Shown here: piece by piece, positions 10,499 through 20,666 of the stretch | How positions within the stretch are numbered: the first letter of the stretch is position 1 | How the letters are laid out: the number at the start of each line of letters is the position of its first letter | From: Treponema sp. | Lineage (GTDB): Bacteria; Spirochaetota; Spirochaetia; Treponematales; Breznakiellaceae | Assembly (NCBI GenBank): GCA_031283105.1 | Contig: JAITCL010000028.1 | Span: forward strand, 1-34,805 | Direction: 5' to 3' | Length of the DNA stretch: 34,805 bases | Made by a program: the position numbers and the translations under genes | The notes under the pieces: model-generated | Seen by the model: only the letters and a program-made list of their open reading frames with translations | What the model was told of the DNA's origin: nothing | Databases searched by the model: none

Positions 10499-13072
10499 AT
10501 GAAGATTAAAATCAAATTGAGCCTCATGGTTATTGCAATTGTGGCGGTCGTGGCGGGCAGTATTGCCGTAATATTGCTGCAGGAAGCATCCAAGATAAGC
10601 CGGGAAGCTAACCAGCGCGGCCTGAGGTATATGGCCAGAGAGCAAGCCCAATACTGGAAAGGCCGGGAAGACGCCTATATACGTGCCTTACATACACTGG
10701 CAAATGTAATGAATGATTTTGAATCCATGCCTGCTGCGGATCGCCGTGACCGGTACGACGATATGCTGCACTCCGCTCTGGAAGCGGAATCCAATATGAT
10801 TACCATATATACGATCTGGAAACCAAACGCGTTAGACGGTATGGACAGCCGTTACATAGGCCGGACAGGTTCAAGTCCCACGGGGCAGTACGCAATGACC
10901 TTTAGCAAGGAAACCGGCCAGATTGCAGGCCGGGCCAGCGTTGATATTGACAACACTATGGCTTACTTAAACGGCCCCAACGCGCACAAAGACCGGGTGG
11001 ATAATCCCGAGCCATGGAGAGTAAAAGGGAAGGATACATTCGCGTTTAAAATGATGGTTCCCATCATTAATTCCCATACCAATGAAATAGTAGGGGGATT
11101 AGGCTGCCTTTTGGCTATTGATGTAATACAGGCCACGATAATGGATCTTCTTACCAATTCCGAAGCGCTTTCCGTAATGATAATGTATTCAAATAACGGA
11201 ACCGTTTTGGGGCATTTTCTTTCCGACAGGATTGGCAAAAATACGCGTGATGTCGATTTTGAATTCGGTTCTCACCAACAAGTGGCTTATCAGGCAATAG
11301 TAGACGGAAAGCCTTATCAGTTGACCATGTATGATCCGAATTTCAATGAAAATGTCAATTTGGTAATGGAGCCGTTTATCATCGGCGATTCGGGCGCGAG
11401 TTGGACGATATTAATAGGAACTATGGATTCGTATATTTTTAAAGAAATCAGGGCGATTACCAGATTTACCATTATCCTTGCGGTGATAGCAATTCTGGCG
11501 GGGGCGTTGGTAGTGTACTTTGTCCTCGGCAGCATTACAAAACCAATCTTAAAAATAGCCGTCGCCCTTGGGATTGTGGCCGAAGGCAACTTAACGAAGA
11601 ACATCAATATCAATACAGAAGACGAGATAGGCGATCTTGCCCATGACTTTAACACTACCATTGAAAAAATCAAAAATCTGGTAGGTACCATAAAATACAA
11701 AATTAACGGGCTTAACCATACCAGTTTTGAACTTTCCGGCAATATGGGCAAAACTTCTACAGCCGTGCGGCAGATTTCATCGAACCTTGACAGCATGAGA
11801 AACCTGATGGTGAAACAGGAAACCAGCGCGACCGAAGCGGGCAGGGCGGTAGGGGATATTAAGGAAAATATCGACAATCTTAAAAAAATAATAGAAGAAC
11901 AAACCGACAGCGTAAATATGTCGTCTTCCGCCATTGAGGAAATGACGGCTAACATTCATTCGGTAACCCAGACGCTGGCGGAAAACAGCAAAAACGTCGG
12001 CGCCTTGACCGAAGCGTCTGAGCACGGCAGGACAGGCCTTCAGGCAGTCGCGCAGGAGATAGGTGAAATAGCGCGGGATTCCGAAGGATTGCTGGAAATA
12101 AACTCGGTGATGGACAATATCGCCAGCCAGACCAATCTGCTTTCGATGAACGCCGCGATTGAAGCCGCCCATGCCGGAGAGTCCGGCAAGGGCTTTGCCG
12201 TTGTCGCCGATGAAATACGCAAACTCGCCGAATCATCGGGAGAGCAGTCAAAAACCACCGCGGCGATGCTGAAAAAAATAAAAATGTCCATAGACAACAT
12301 CACCAAATCTTCCGATGAAGTGTTGTCGCGTTTTGGCGCCATAGACTCCGGCGTAAAAACCGTTTCGCAGCATGAGCAAAATATTCTGCACGCGATGGAA
12401 GAGCAGGAAGTGGGCGGAAAGCAAATACTGGATTCCATAGGCCGTCTGCGGGACATAACATCCTCGGTTAAAAAAGGCTCTGATCACATGGAAGAATCGG
12501 GCGAGGCTCTGGTTAAGGAAACCGATGAATTCATAAAGACCAGCAAAGAAACGGTAGAAGGCATGAACGAAATACTGAAAGGCATTAACCAGATAAATGT
12601 TTCGGTAAGCCATGTCAACGAAATGAGTTTGGAAAACAACAATAACTTTGAATCGCTCAAACAGGAAACGGAAAAATTTAACGTTGCCGCCGGCAACGAA
12701 AAGCAAAAAGTTCTTATAGTAGATGACGACACTATCCACCTTGAAATGGTACATGCGGTGCTGTCAAACGATTATGACGTATCAAGCGCCAAATCGGGCA
12801 AAGAAGCGCTGGGCTTGTTCTATCAGGGGCTGGTTCCCCACTTAATATTACTGGACCTGGTAATGCCGGGAATGGGCGGATGGGATACGTACAACAGAAT
12901 AAGAGCGCTCGGCAATTTGCACGATACCCCGATAGCGTTTTTTACCGCTTCAAACGACCCGAAAGACATGCAACGGGCGCGTGAAATGGGGGCGGTTGAT
13001 TATATCAAAAAGCCTTTTGATAAAGACGATCTGATAAACAGAATAGGAAGGATCATTAAAAAAGAAACATGA
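10499..13072 (+). CDS. MCP with C-terminal receiver (REC) domain
   Basis: TM, Cache-like domain, HAMP, MA hairpin ([46 protein letters not shown]), then [15 protein letters not shown]...[13 protein letters not shown]...FFTAS...[25 protein letters not shown]. Confidence 0.92.
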   Translation: MKIKIKLSLMVIAIVAVVAGSIAVILLQEASKISREANQRGLRYMAREQAQYWKGREDAYIRALHTLANVMNDFESMPAADRRDRYDDMLHSALEAESNMITIYTIWKPNALDGMDSRYIGRTGSSPTGQYAMTFSKETGQIAGRASVDIDNTMAYLNGPNAHKDRVDNPEPWRVKGKDTFAFKMMVPIINSHTNEIVGGLGCLLAIDVIQATIMDLLTNSEALSVMIMYSNNGTVLGHFLSDRIGKNTRDVDFEFGSHQQVAYQAIVDGKPYQLTMYDPNFNENVNLVMEPFIIGDSGASWTILIGTMDSYIFKEIRAITRFTIILAVIAILAGALVVYFVLGSITKPILKIAVALGIVAEGNLTKNININTEDEIGDLAHDFNTTIEKIKNLVGTIKYKINGLNHTSFELSGNMGKTSTAVRQISSNLDSMRNLMVKQETSATEAGRAVGDIKENIDNLKKIIEEQTDSVNMSSSAIEEMTANIHSVTQTLAENSKNVGALTEASEHGRTGLQAVAQEIGEIARDSEGLLEINSVMDNIASQTNLLSMNAAIEAAHAGESGKGFAVVADEIRKLAESSGEQSKTTAAMLKKIKMSIDNITKSSDEVLSRFGAIDSGVKTVSQHEQNILHAMEEQEVGGKQILDSIGRLRDITSSVKKGSDHMEESGEALVKETDEFIKTSKETVEGMNEILKGINQINVSVSHVNEMSLENNNNFESLKQETEKFNVAAGNEKQKVLIVDDDTIHLEMVHAVLSNDYDVSSAKSGKEALGLFYQGLVPHLILLDLVMPGMGGWDTYNRIRALGNLHDTPIAFFTASNDPKDMQRAREMGAVDYIKKPFDKDDLINRIGRIIKKET

Positions 13073-14085
13073 AAACAATTTTTGCGGTGGACGACAGCGA
13101 CACCAACCTGTCATTGACAAAAAAAGCGCTGGAAGAACACTACCGGATACTGACTATGCCCTCCGCCGTAAAAATGTTTACGCTGCTGGAAAAAATCACG
13201 CCCGACCTGATTCTGCTGGATATTGAAATGACCGAACTGAACGGGGTAGAGGCCTTTAGCAGGTTGAAAGCCAGCAATATATTCGGAAAAATCCCGGTCA
13301 TATTCCTGACCGGCCGCAATGACACTGCCATTGAAGCCAAATGTTTTGAACTGGGCGCGGTGGATTTTATCACCAAACCGTTTTCCGTACCGGTGCTTCT
13401 GCACCGCATTAAAACATATCTGAACATTGATGAAATTATCCATGAGCGTACGGCTCAGCTCCAGCGGCTGCAAACCGGCATTGTGTCCGTTCTGGCGGAT
13501 ATTGTCGAAAGCCGCGACATTGCGACGGACGGCCACATTGAACGCACAACGGCATATATCAGAATATTGCTGGATGCGATGAAAGAACGCGGGGTGTATG
13601 CCGATGAGATACAGAGATGGGATATAGAAACGGTTATTTTGTCGGCGCGGCTGCACGACATGGGCAAGATTGTCGTTTCCGATGTGGTTCTGAACAAGCC
13701 GGACAAGCTGACCGGCGAGGAATACGAGACAATAAGAACCCATGCCGACGAAGGCGTGCGGATTATCGACAAGATGGTTGAACAAACGGGCGAGGCGGAC
13801 TTTTTGCAGAACGCGAAACTGTTTGCCGGTTATCACCATGAATATTGGGACGGCTCAGGCTACCCGCACCGGCTGAAGGGAACGGACATTCCCCTGCAGG
13901 GGCGCATCATGGCGATAGTTGACACCTACGACGCGCTGATTTCCCGGCGTTCATATAAGGAAGCCTTTTCTACCGAAGAGGCGGAGCGTATCATCATGGA
14001 AAACGCGGGCACGCAGTTTGATCCCGCCATTGCCCGGGTGTTTTTCGCGGTAAAAGAACAGTTTAAAATAGCGGCTGAAAGTTAG
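13069..14085 (+). CDS. Response regulator with HD-GYP output domain
   Basis: REC ([12 protein letters not shown]...DLILLDIEM...FLTGRND...FITKPF) followed by ARLHDMGKI...[41 protein letters not shown] overlap with the upstream gene. Confidence 0.92.
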   Translation: MKTIFAVDDSDTNLSLTKKALEEHYRILTMPSAVKMFTLLEKITPDLILLDIEMTELNGVEAFSRLKASNIFGKIPVIFLTGRNDTAIEAKCFELGAVDFITKPFSVPVLLHRIKTYLNIDEIIHERTAQLQRLQTGIVSVLADIVESRDIATDGHIERTTAYIRILLDAMKERGVYADEIQRWDIETVILSARLHDMGKIVVSDVVLNKPDKLTGEEYETIRTHADEGVRIIDKMVEQTGEADFLQNAKLFAGYHHEYWDGSGYPHRLKGTDIPLQGRIMAIVDTYDALISRRSYKEAFSTEEAERIIMENAGTQFDPAIARVFFAVKEQFKIAAES

Positions 14086-14123
14086 GGTAAGTAACTGTCA
14101 CCGGGAAGCTGTGCGTGGTGAGA

Positions 14124-14272
14124 AAAAGGGAAGAATTTTTAACCACGGTAACCGAGTAACAGCGCCGTGTTAAACGGCGTTGACCGAATAAACGCGACAC
14201 GTTACCGCGCACAATAAAGACCGCCGTTTACAATAATGCCGGCTTGCTTTAGCAAGCCGAGTGCGCGGCGGA
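14124..14272 (-). repeat. Multi-stem structured repeat element, copy 2
   Basis: Reverse complement closely matches 5517-5655; P4 stem is CGCCGT-ttaac-ACGGCG versus CGCCCC-ttaac-GGGGCG in copy 1. Confidence 0.8.
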
Positions 14273-14330
14273 GGACACGGAGTTTTGGTACCAAACCATT
14301 TCTTCCTCCGTGGTTATATTCTTCGTTTCG

Positions 14331-16055
14331 CTACAGTACCGTCTTGCCGATTACCGCTTCGTAGTTTTTCAGCAGCGTCCCGTCATCGTCCATGATAAAG
14401 TCGCGGTTCGCCTTAATCCTTGACGGCATTTTGGCGATAAAAATCGCCGCCACTTTTTGCTTGCGCTCACTGTGGTTGCCGTCGCGCAGTAACAGGTAAC
14501 TGATTACGAGGTCGGTCGCCATTTCCACCAGCCGGCGGGAATGGTAGGTCAGGAACTGATCGTGGCCTTCATAGGCTTTTGCGTATTCCAGGGCTTCATT
14601 AAAGACTTTCCGGCTTTCCCGGATTTTCGCCAGTAAATCCGCGCCGTAAGTATAATTGGCCGTGTCATACTCATCCAGAATCGTCTGCGCTATGCCGGAA
14701 GTTACCGGACCGATGGCGGCGACAACCTGCAACTGGGTGGTTCCTTCGTAAATGTTGGTGATTCTCGCGTCACGGTAATGGCGTTCCGCGTTAAATTCCT
14801 TCATGTAGCCGGTGCCGCCGTGAATCTGAATCGCGTCGTTGGCGACTTTGTTCGCCATTTCCGTGGCGTAGGCTTTAATCATCGGGGTAAAGAAACCGGC
14901 AAGTTTCGCGTAACGTTTTTTCTCTTCGATAATCGCGCCTTTGTCTTCCGGGTGCCGGTCGGAATAGTCTTCCAATACTTCTTTAAGGTCAACAAAACGG
15001 GCGGTTTCGTAGAGGAGAGTCCGCCCCGCTTCAACGGCAATTTTCATTTCGGTAAGCATTTCAAACACCGGGGCCAAATCCCGCACCGGCGCGCCGAACT
15101 GAATCCGCTTGGCGGCATAAAGGTCGGCTTCGCGGTAAGCGGCTTCGGCAATGCCTACCCCCTGGGCGGCGACTCCGAGACGGGCGTTGTTCATCAGCCA
15201 CAGGGTGTATTTGGTCAGTCCCCGTTGCCGTTCGCCGATTAACTCCGCCGGCGCATGGTTAAATTGCAGCTCACAGGTGGGGGAGCCGTGTATACCGAGT
15301 TTGTGTTCCAGCCGCCGTATAATCATTTTATCATCGCGTTTGTACAGGAAAAACGACAGCCCCCGCGCGCCCTTGCCTTTTTCTTCACTGCGGGCCAGCA
15401 CCAGGCCGATGGTTCCGCAGCCGTTGGTAATAAAACGCTTAACGCCGTTCAGATACCATTTGCCGTCAGCGTCCTGAACGGCCTTGAGGTTGACCGATTG
15501 GAGGTCGCTGCCCGCGTCCGGTTCGGTAAGCACCATCGACGAGTCCCATTCACCGGAACAGAGTTTGGGCAGATAAGCCTGCTTCTGTTCCTCCGATGCA
15601 AATTTGTTGATAGTCCCCGCGTTGTCCTGCTGGAGGCCCAAATTAAGAAATGACCCGTCCGCTCGCGCGGCTATCTCCGCCGCGATGCTGAGTATCGTGT
15701 TGGGCATATTCAATCCGCCGTATTTGCGGGGAATGACAAAACCCATCATATCGGCTTTCGCCATCATATCAAGCGCTTTTTGCGTCGCCGGATGCATGGT
15801 TACCTGATTGTTCGCCAGAGTGGGGCCGGCCTCATCAACCGCCGGAGCGTTAGGCGCCATATACTCGCCGGCTATCTCCCCAATAATGGAAAGCACCCTG
15901 CGGTATGAATCCTTCGCGTCTTCCGCGTCTTTGGGGGCGTAGGCGAATTGTTTCGCCTGTTCAAAATTATCTTCCTTAAAGTGAATAATCCGGTCCAGAT
16001 CAAGATGATCCAGATGAAACAGAATATCTTCGTTATCAGTTAAAAAGTTTTCCAT
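14331..16055 (-). CDS. Acyl-CoA dehydrogenase
   Basis: DSSMVLTEPDAGSDLQSV, LNGVKRFITNG, IQIHGGTGYMKEFNAERHYRDARITNIYEGTTQLQ signatures. Confidence 0.93.
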   Translation of the reverse strand: MENFLTDNEDILFHLDHLDLDRIIHFKEDNFEQAKQFAYAPKDAEDAKDSYRRVLSIIGEIAGEYMAPNAPAVDEAGPTLANNQVTMHPATQKALDMMAKADMMGFVIPRKYGGLNMPNTILSIAAEIAARADGSFLNLGLQQDNAGTINKFASEEQKQAYLPKLCSGEWDSSMVLTEPDAGSDLQSVNLKAVQDADGKWYLNGVKRFITNGCGTIGLVLARSEEKGKGARGLSFFLYKRDDKMIIRRLEHKLGIHGSPTCELQFNHAPAELIGERQRGLTKYTLWLMNNARLGVAAQGVGIAEAAYREADLYAAKRIQFGAPVRDLAPVFEMLTEMKIAVEAGRTLLYETARFVDLKEVLEDYSDRHPEDKGAIIEEKKRYAKLAGFFTPMIKAYATEMANKVANDAIQIHGGTGYMKEFNAERHYRDARITNIYEGTTQLQVVAAIGPVTSGIAQTILDEYDTANYTYGADLLAKIRESRKVFNEALEYAKAYEGHDQFLTYHSRRLVEMATDLVISYLLLRDGNHSERKQKVAAIFIAKMPSRIKANRDFIMDDDGTLLKNYEAVIGKTVL

Positions 16056-16072
16056 TATTATTACCCCCTCCT

Positions 16073-17086
16073 TTAAACTCTGGCCTTGTATGCTTTAATC
16101 ATCCGGGGGATAACCTCGTTCAGGTCTCCCACGATGCCGTAATGGGCAATGCCGAAAATCGGCGCTTCAGGATCGCTGTTAATCGCAATTATCCGGGAAG
16201 AAGCGTCCATGCCCGCCCGGTGCTGAATCGCCCCGGAAATGCCGCAGGCGATGTACAGCTTGGGCCTGACTGTGGTTCCCGTCTGCCCCACCTGATGTTC
16301 CTTGCCGATAAAACCCTGATCCACCGCGGCGCGGGAAGCCCCCACTTCGGCGCCCAGCGTTTGGGCGAGTTCCCGGATAAGGGCAAAATTTTCTTTGCTT
16401 CCCACTCCCATGCCGCCGGACACGATAATCTGCGCCCCTTTCAGGTTGACGGTTTTTTCTTCCATTATGCGGTCTATTATTTCGCTGGGGAAATCACCCG
16501 CCCCCAGGCTGGCGGTAATTTTTACCGTTTCCGCCGTGCGGGAAGGATTCGGCTGCGCCATGCGCATAACGCCTTCGCGGACGGTTGCCATCTGCGGCTT
16601 TTTTTCCGGGCTGACAATGGTAGCGATAATGTTGCCACCAAAGGCCGGCCGTATCTGATAGAGTATGTCCTTATATTCCGTTTCTTTTTGGGTGTGGTCG
16701 CCGATTTGCAGATCGGTACAATCGGCGGTCAGCCCCACTTTAAGGTTCGACGCCACGCGGGGGGCAAGGTCGCGTCCCTCGGTGGTCGCCCCGTACAGAA
16801 CAATCTGCGGCTTGCGCTCCGTGATTACCTGAATCATCAGCTTGCTGTAGGGAATGGGGGTGTAGTATTTAAGGCGGGGGTCTTCCAGCAGGTACACCCT
16901 GTCCGCGCCGAGGCTTGCCAGCCGCGTTACCTCTCCTGCTACCGATTCGCCAAAAAGGGCGGCGCTGACTTCCACTCCCAGCCGGTCGGCAAGCTCGCGG
17001 GCCTTACTGACCAGTTCCAGACTCACCTCCGCCGCTTTGCCCCCGTTTTGCTGAATATATACCATTACACTGTTTTCTGCGCTCAT
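16073..17086 (-). CDS. etfA: Electron transfer flavoprotein alpha subunit
   Basis: C-terminal FAD domain: VGASRAAVDQGFIGKEHQVGQTGTTVRPKLYIACGISGAIQHRAGMDASSRIIAINSDPEAPIF. Confidence 0.95.
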   Translation of the reverse strand: MSAENSVMVYIQQNGGKAAEVSLELVSKARELADRLGVEVSAALFGESVAGEVTRLASLGADRVYLLEDPRLKYYTPIPYSKLMIQVITERKPQIVLYGATTEGRDLAPRVASNLKVGLTADCTDLQIGDHTQKETEYKDILYQIRPAFGGNIIATIVSPEKKPQMATVREGVMRMAQPNPSRTAETVKITASLGAGDFPSEIIDRIMEEKTVNLKGAQIIVSGGMGVGSKENFALIRELAQTLGAEVGASRAAVDQGFIGKEHQVGQTGTTVRPKLYIACGISGAIQHRAGMDASSRIIAINSDPEAPIFGIAHYGIVGDLNEVIPRMIKAYKARV

Positions 17087-17104
17087 GCTTATCCTCTTTA
17101 TCTT

Positions 17105-17974
17105 TTATCCAAATGTATGATCGGCAATAAGGCCGTGAATCAGTTCGGTGACACCGGCTTCGCCCGGGTCGATATACCTGATATCCGCGGCGGTCAACAC
17201 CACGGAATTGATATGCTTCACTTTAGTTGGAGAACCGGAAAGGCCGCATTGCAGCGGGTCGGCGTTAATCGCGGCAATATCCCACAGCGCCATCGGGTTG
17301 GCGGTTTGCGTACCTTCGGCAAACGGGTCGCTGGGAGAACCCGCGCCGCCGGAAACAGGAGCCGCCCGCTTATAGGTCATGGTTTTAATCGCCGAAGCAG
17401 GCCGCGGCATTTCACCTTCCTCGGTAAAGGTAACAAGGACAGGCAACTTCGCTTTCACTTTTTCCCAGCCGCCTTCAATGGAACGTACCGCAATAATTTC
17501 TTTCTTTGTTGAATCTATCGATTCTATTTTTGAAACGCAGGTAATCTGGTTAATCCCCAGTTTTTCCGCCGTTTGGGGGCCTACCTGGGCGGTATCGCCG
17601 TCAATCGCCTGCCGTCCGCACAGCACCACATCAAACTCCCCGATTTTGTTAATGGCGCATTTGAGCGCATAGGAAGTGGCAAGGGTATCGGCCCCGGCAA
17701 ATCCCCGGTCAGACACGAGGGCGGTAAAATCCGCGCCCCGGTACAAACACTCCTTCAGCACCGCGGCGGCGGCGGGAGGCCCCATAGTCACCACGTTTAC
17801 CTTTGTTCCCGGATTTTTATCTTTAATATGCAGCGCCGCTTCCAGAGCGTACAGGTCATCGGGGTTAAAAATCGCCGGCAGCGCGGCCCGGTTGACCGTA
17901 CCCTCCGGCGTCATGGCCTCGCCCGTAACATTTTGGGTGTCAGGCACCTGTTTTACCAAAACAATTACATTCAT
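17105..17974 (-). CDS. etfB: Electron transfer flavoprotein beta subunit
   Basis: MNVIVLVKQVPDTQNV..., DVVLCGRQAIDGDTAQVGPQTAEKLG. Confidence 0.95.
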   Translation of the reverse strand: MNVIVLVKQVPDTQNVTGEAMTPEGTVNRAALPAIFNPDDLYALEAALHIKDKNPGTKVNVVTMGPPAAAAVLKECLYRGADFTALVSDRGFAGADTLATSYALKCAINKIGEFDVVLCGRQAIDGDTAQVGPQTAEKLGINQITCVSKIESIDSTKKEIIAVRSIEGGWEKVKAKLPVLVTFTEEGEMPRPASAIKTMTYKRAAPVSGGAGSPSDPFAEGTQTANPMALWDIAAINADPLQCGLSGSPTKVKHINSVVLTAADIRYIDPGEAGVTELIHGLIADHTFG

Positions 17975-18081
17975 TCAGTTCCTCGCTGGGTTTATTATGA
18001 CACTTTTGGCAAGTTTGTCAAGGCAGGGCTTGCTCTGCGGTATTGATACCCTTCATTCCATTTTTCAGGTATACTATCACT

Positions 18082-18672
18082 ATGGATTTTACCATTGGCC
18101 CCGACGAGCAGCGGTATCTGCTGACGCTTGCCCGCGAAAGCATTGCCTCTGAACTGGAAAACCGCAAAGCCCAGTACCCACACGACAAAGTCGCGCAAAG
18201 CCCCGTATTGGAACAGCCCTGCGGGGCATTTGTCACCCTGCACAAAAATGCCTTCGGCGGAGCGGGCGTCGCCCAAGGCGAGCGCAGTTTGCGGGGCTGC
18301 ATTGGCAGAATGACGGCTAACCTGCCCCTGGCGGAAACCGTCCGCATTATGGCGCGTGAAGCGGCTTTCGGCGACCCCCGTTTTCCCCCGCTGAGGCCCG
18401 GCGAACTGGAACAGTGCCATATCGAAATATCGGCCCTTTCGCCCATGACGGTTTGTCCCGATCCGCGGCAGGTTAAGGTCGGCGTTCACGGTTTGTATCT
18501 GGTACGGGGCGGACGGGCCGGTGTGCTGCTGCCTCAGGTTCCGGTTGAACAAGGTTGGAATTTGGATGAATATCTGGACTATATCTGCGTCAAAGCGGGC
18601 CTTCCCCCGGAATCGTATAACGCCCCTGACGCGACTCTGCACACTTTCACCGCGGTAGTATTTGGAGAATGA
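18082..18672 (+). CDS. AMMECR1 domain protein (AmmeMemoRadiSam system protein A-like)
   Basis: GAFVTLHKN...LRGCIGRMTANLPLAETVRIMAREAAFGDPRFPPL...IEISALSPM...VGVHGLYLVRGGRAGVLLPQVPVEQGW. Confidence 0.9.
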   Translation: MDFTIGPDEQRYLLTLARESIASELENRKAQYPHDKVAQSPVLEQPCGAFVTLHKNAFGGAGVAQGERSLRGCIGRMTANLPLAETVRIMAREAAFGDPRFPPLRPGELEQCHIEISALSPMTVCPDPRQVKVGVHGLYLVRGGRAGVLLPQVPVEQGWNLDEYLDYICVKAGLPPESYNAPDATLHTFTAVVFGE

Positions 18673-18706
18673 TTAATTCAACAACCCCGCCCTGAAGGAC
18701 TCAACG

Positions 18707-18957
18707 TGATCTACAAATGTGCAGAAATCCCAGCCAGAGGGGGCGCTACGGGCGAGCGGAAACGCTTGTGGAATCCGCCTACGGAGCCTCCCAGCACCTC
18801 CATTAATCATGCGAATCGTGATAGTACGAATAATTATGGTATGGAGGTGCTGGGCTTTTTCTGTCCTCACTTGTTACTGTTACCCGCTGGTCTCCTCCGG
18901 CGGGGAATTCCAAATGTTTCCGCTACCCGCCCACCCCCTCTGGCTGGTGTCTATTGT
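18707..18957. repeat. Second palindromic element, unrelated to the MITE-like family
   Basis: CCCAGCACCTCCAT (18790-18803) and exact inverted ATGGAGGTGCTGGG (18841-18854); outer arms CCAGCCAGAGGGGG... also inverted at both ends. Confidence 0.7.
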
Positions 18958-18959
18958 AA

Positions 18960-19240
18960 CAAGGCAACAGCATTTACCATGTCACATTGATTATAGGGCG
19001 GCACAGGGGGGCAGTGCGGGGTTGCCAAAATATTATGGGGTTCTCCGACGGAGCAGACCAGGGAGTAAAAGCAAAAACTAGGCGTACGGTAACAGCCGCA
19101 CGGCACGGAAAATAAGAGAACACGCTCATAGTGGAATTACTCATAGTTTTCAATAATGCACGGAAGCCGTGCGGGGGCTGCATAGTTGGATTCCCCCATC
19201 TGTTTTGGCAGCCCCGGCGCTGCCCCCCTGTGCCTGATTT
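18960..19240. repeat. Palindromic MITE-like element, copy B (reverse orientation, one end truncated)
   Basis: CAAGGCAACAGCATTTAC end present; homology to the other copies stops after ...CCCCCCTGTGCC; distal TIR missing. Confidence 0.8.
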
Positions 19241-19299
19241 TGCACATCTGTGGGTCAAGTTTAGCTTTTTAGGGTGAGGTTTTTATTTCTTCATAAATA

Positions 19300-19791
19300 T
19301 TACTGCTTATCATACTGCTGAATTTCCTCACTCACATATTCCAGCTTGATTCCTGCGGCAGCAAACATCGCTTCTGAATCGCCTGAATCATGATAGCGGC
19401 GCTGGCATACCACGCGGACTATGCCGCAGTTGATGATCAGCATGGCGCAGGTGCGGCAAGGGGTCATGCGGCAGTAGAGGGTTGCGCCGTTAATTGATAT
19501 GCCCCGCTTGGCGGCCTGACAGATGGCGTTCTGTTCGGCGTGAACGGTGCGGACGCAGTGAGTGGTAACATTGCCGTCCTCATGAAGCATTTTCTTAAAC
19601 TGATGACCGGCCTCGTCGCAGTGGGGCAGTCCGGCGGGAGCGCCCACATAACCGGTTACCAGTATCTGGTTGTCTTTGGCGATGACGCAGCCGGAACGCC
19701 CCCGGTCGCAGGTAGCCCGTTTGGCGATAGCGTCACACACCTCCATAAAATACTCGTCCCAGCTTGGCCTGCGGTATACATTGTCTTCCAT
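19300..19791 (-). CDS. dCMP deaminase (ComEB-like)
   Basis: CDEAGHQF, TVHAEQNAICQAAKRG and MTPCRTCAMLIINCGI zinc motifs. Confidence 0.9.
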   Translation of the reverse strand: MEDNVYRRPSWDEYFMEVCDAIAKRATCDRGRSGCVIAKDNQILVTGYVGAPAGLPHCDEAGHQFKKMLHEDGNVTTHCVRTVHAEQNAICQAAKRGISINGATLYCRMTPCRTCAMLIINCGIVRVVCQRRYHDSGDSEAMFAAAGIKLEYVSEEIQQYDKQ

Positions 19792-19844
19792 AAAAACCTC
19801 CTACCTTTCCCTTATCACTACCGTAACGTTTACTTAATATTTTT

Positions 19845-19924
19845 TACCACGGAGTACACGGAGTTTCACGGAGGAATAAAGATTATCGTATCAAAACTCC
19901 GTGTTCTCCGTGCCCTCCGTGGTG
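19845..19924. repeat. CCACGGAG-type inverted hairpin repeat
   Basis: ACCACGGAGTACACGGAGTTTCACGGAGG ... AACTCCGTGTTCTCCGTGCCCTCCGTGGT. Confidence 0.8.
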
Positions 19925-19925
19925 T

Positions 19926-20525
19926 TTATTCTTCTTCCTTTTCCCGCAGCATCACCGTATACGGCCTGGTTTCTATCCATTCAGCCGGGATTTCCAATTT
20001 TTCAAGCAGAGCAAACAGCCGCCTCCGGCTTTCCTCAACGATTTGTTCGCAATCATCGGCGGCCATAATCTCGATTTCCAAAAACCAGCCCAAACCCGCC
20101 ACTTGGGAAAGTTCCGCCAAAATGGGGGATTGCCCGCTGTCCTGCGGGGGAATAGTCCACGCCCAGCCTTCTTTTTCCTTGCGCACCGCCCGGCGCAGAC
20201 CCAGACGGCCCAGCAATGCTTCAAACAGCCCGGCATCGGAAACGGTAAATTCACATTCATTATTAACCTCAATGCCGCCGGAAATTTCCTTGATTTTATA
20301 GGTCGCCAAAACGGATTCATGGGCCGCGCCCGCCGCGTCAATGCCGCTCTCGCGGCGAACCCGCACCCCCGATGCCGGAACGGATATTCCGGCGGCCGGC
20401 TGCGCGGGAAGCCAGTAAGAATCGGACTTTTTGTAGGAACAGCAATAATCCCCCACAAGGGAAAGCCGTTCTTTTACCGGCGCGTAATCGTCCAACCGTG
20501 CCTTTAACTCAATTTCAACCGCCAT
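19926..20525 (-). CDS. CYTH domain protein (class IV adenylate cyclase/ThTPase-like)
   Basis: MAVEIELKARL (ExExK), VRVRRESG, YKIKE, FLEIEIM motifs; ATG at 20525. Confidence 0.85.
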   Translation of the reverse strand: MAVEIELKARLDDYAPVKERLSLVGDYCCSYKKSDSYWLPAQPAAGISVPASGVRVRRESGIDAAGAAHESVLATYKIKEISGGIEVNNECEFTVSDAGLFEALLGRLGLRRAVRKEKEGWAWTIPPQDSGQSPILAELSQVAGLGWFLEIEIMAADDCEQIVEESRRRLFALLEKLEIPAEWIETRPYTVMLREKEEE

Positions 20526-20666
20526 AATTCTTCTTGCTATTATATACGGAATAAAATACCTGTTAAAGACTGAACTTGACCCGCAATTTTCCGGGACAGG
20601 CCGGCAAAATATTTGCCCGTAACGCGCCCTTGTATACCGGTCATTTTTTATGCTACAATGGTCAAT

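Noticed and set aside
11777-13839. Minus-strand ORFs opposite the MCP and HD-GYP genes
   Set aside because: Shadow ORFs of strongly supported plus-strand genes.
16142-17512. 456-aa plus-strand ORF opposite etfA/etfB
   Set aside because: Lies antisense to two well-supported conserved genes; high-GC shadow ORF with His/Arg/Gly-rich composition and no family resemblance.
19540-20301. 253-aa plus-strand ORF containing TTEYTEFHGG...LRVLRALRGVYSS
   Set aside because: It is a translation through the CCACGGAG repeat and opposite dCMP deaminase/CYTH genes; not a plausible protein.
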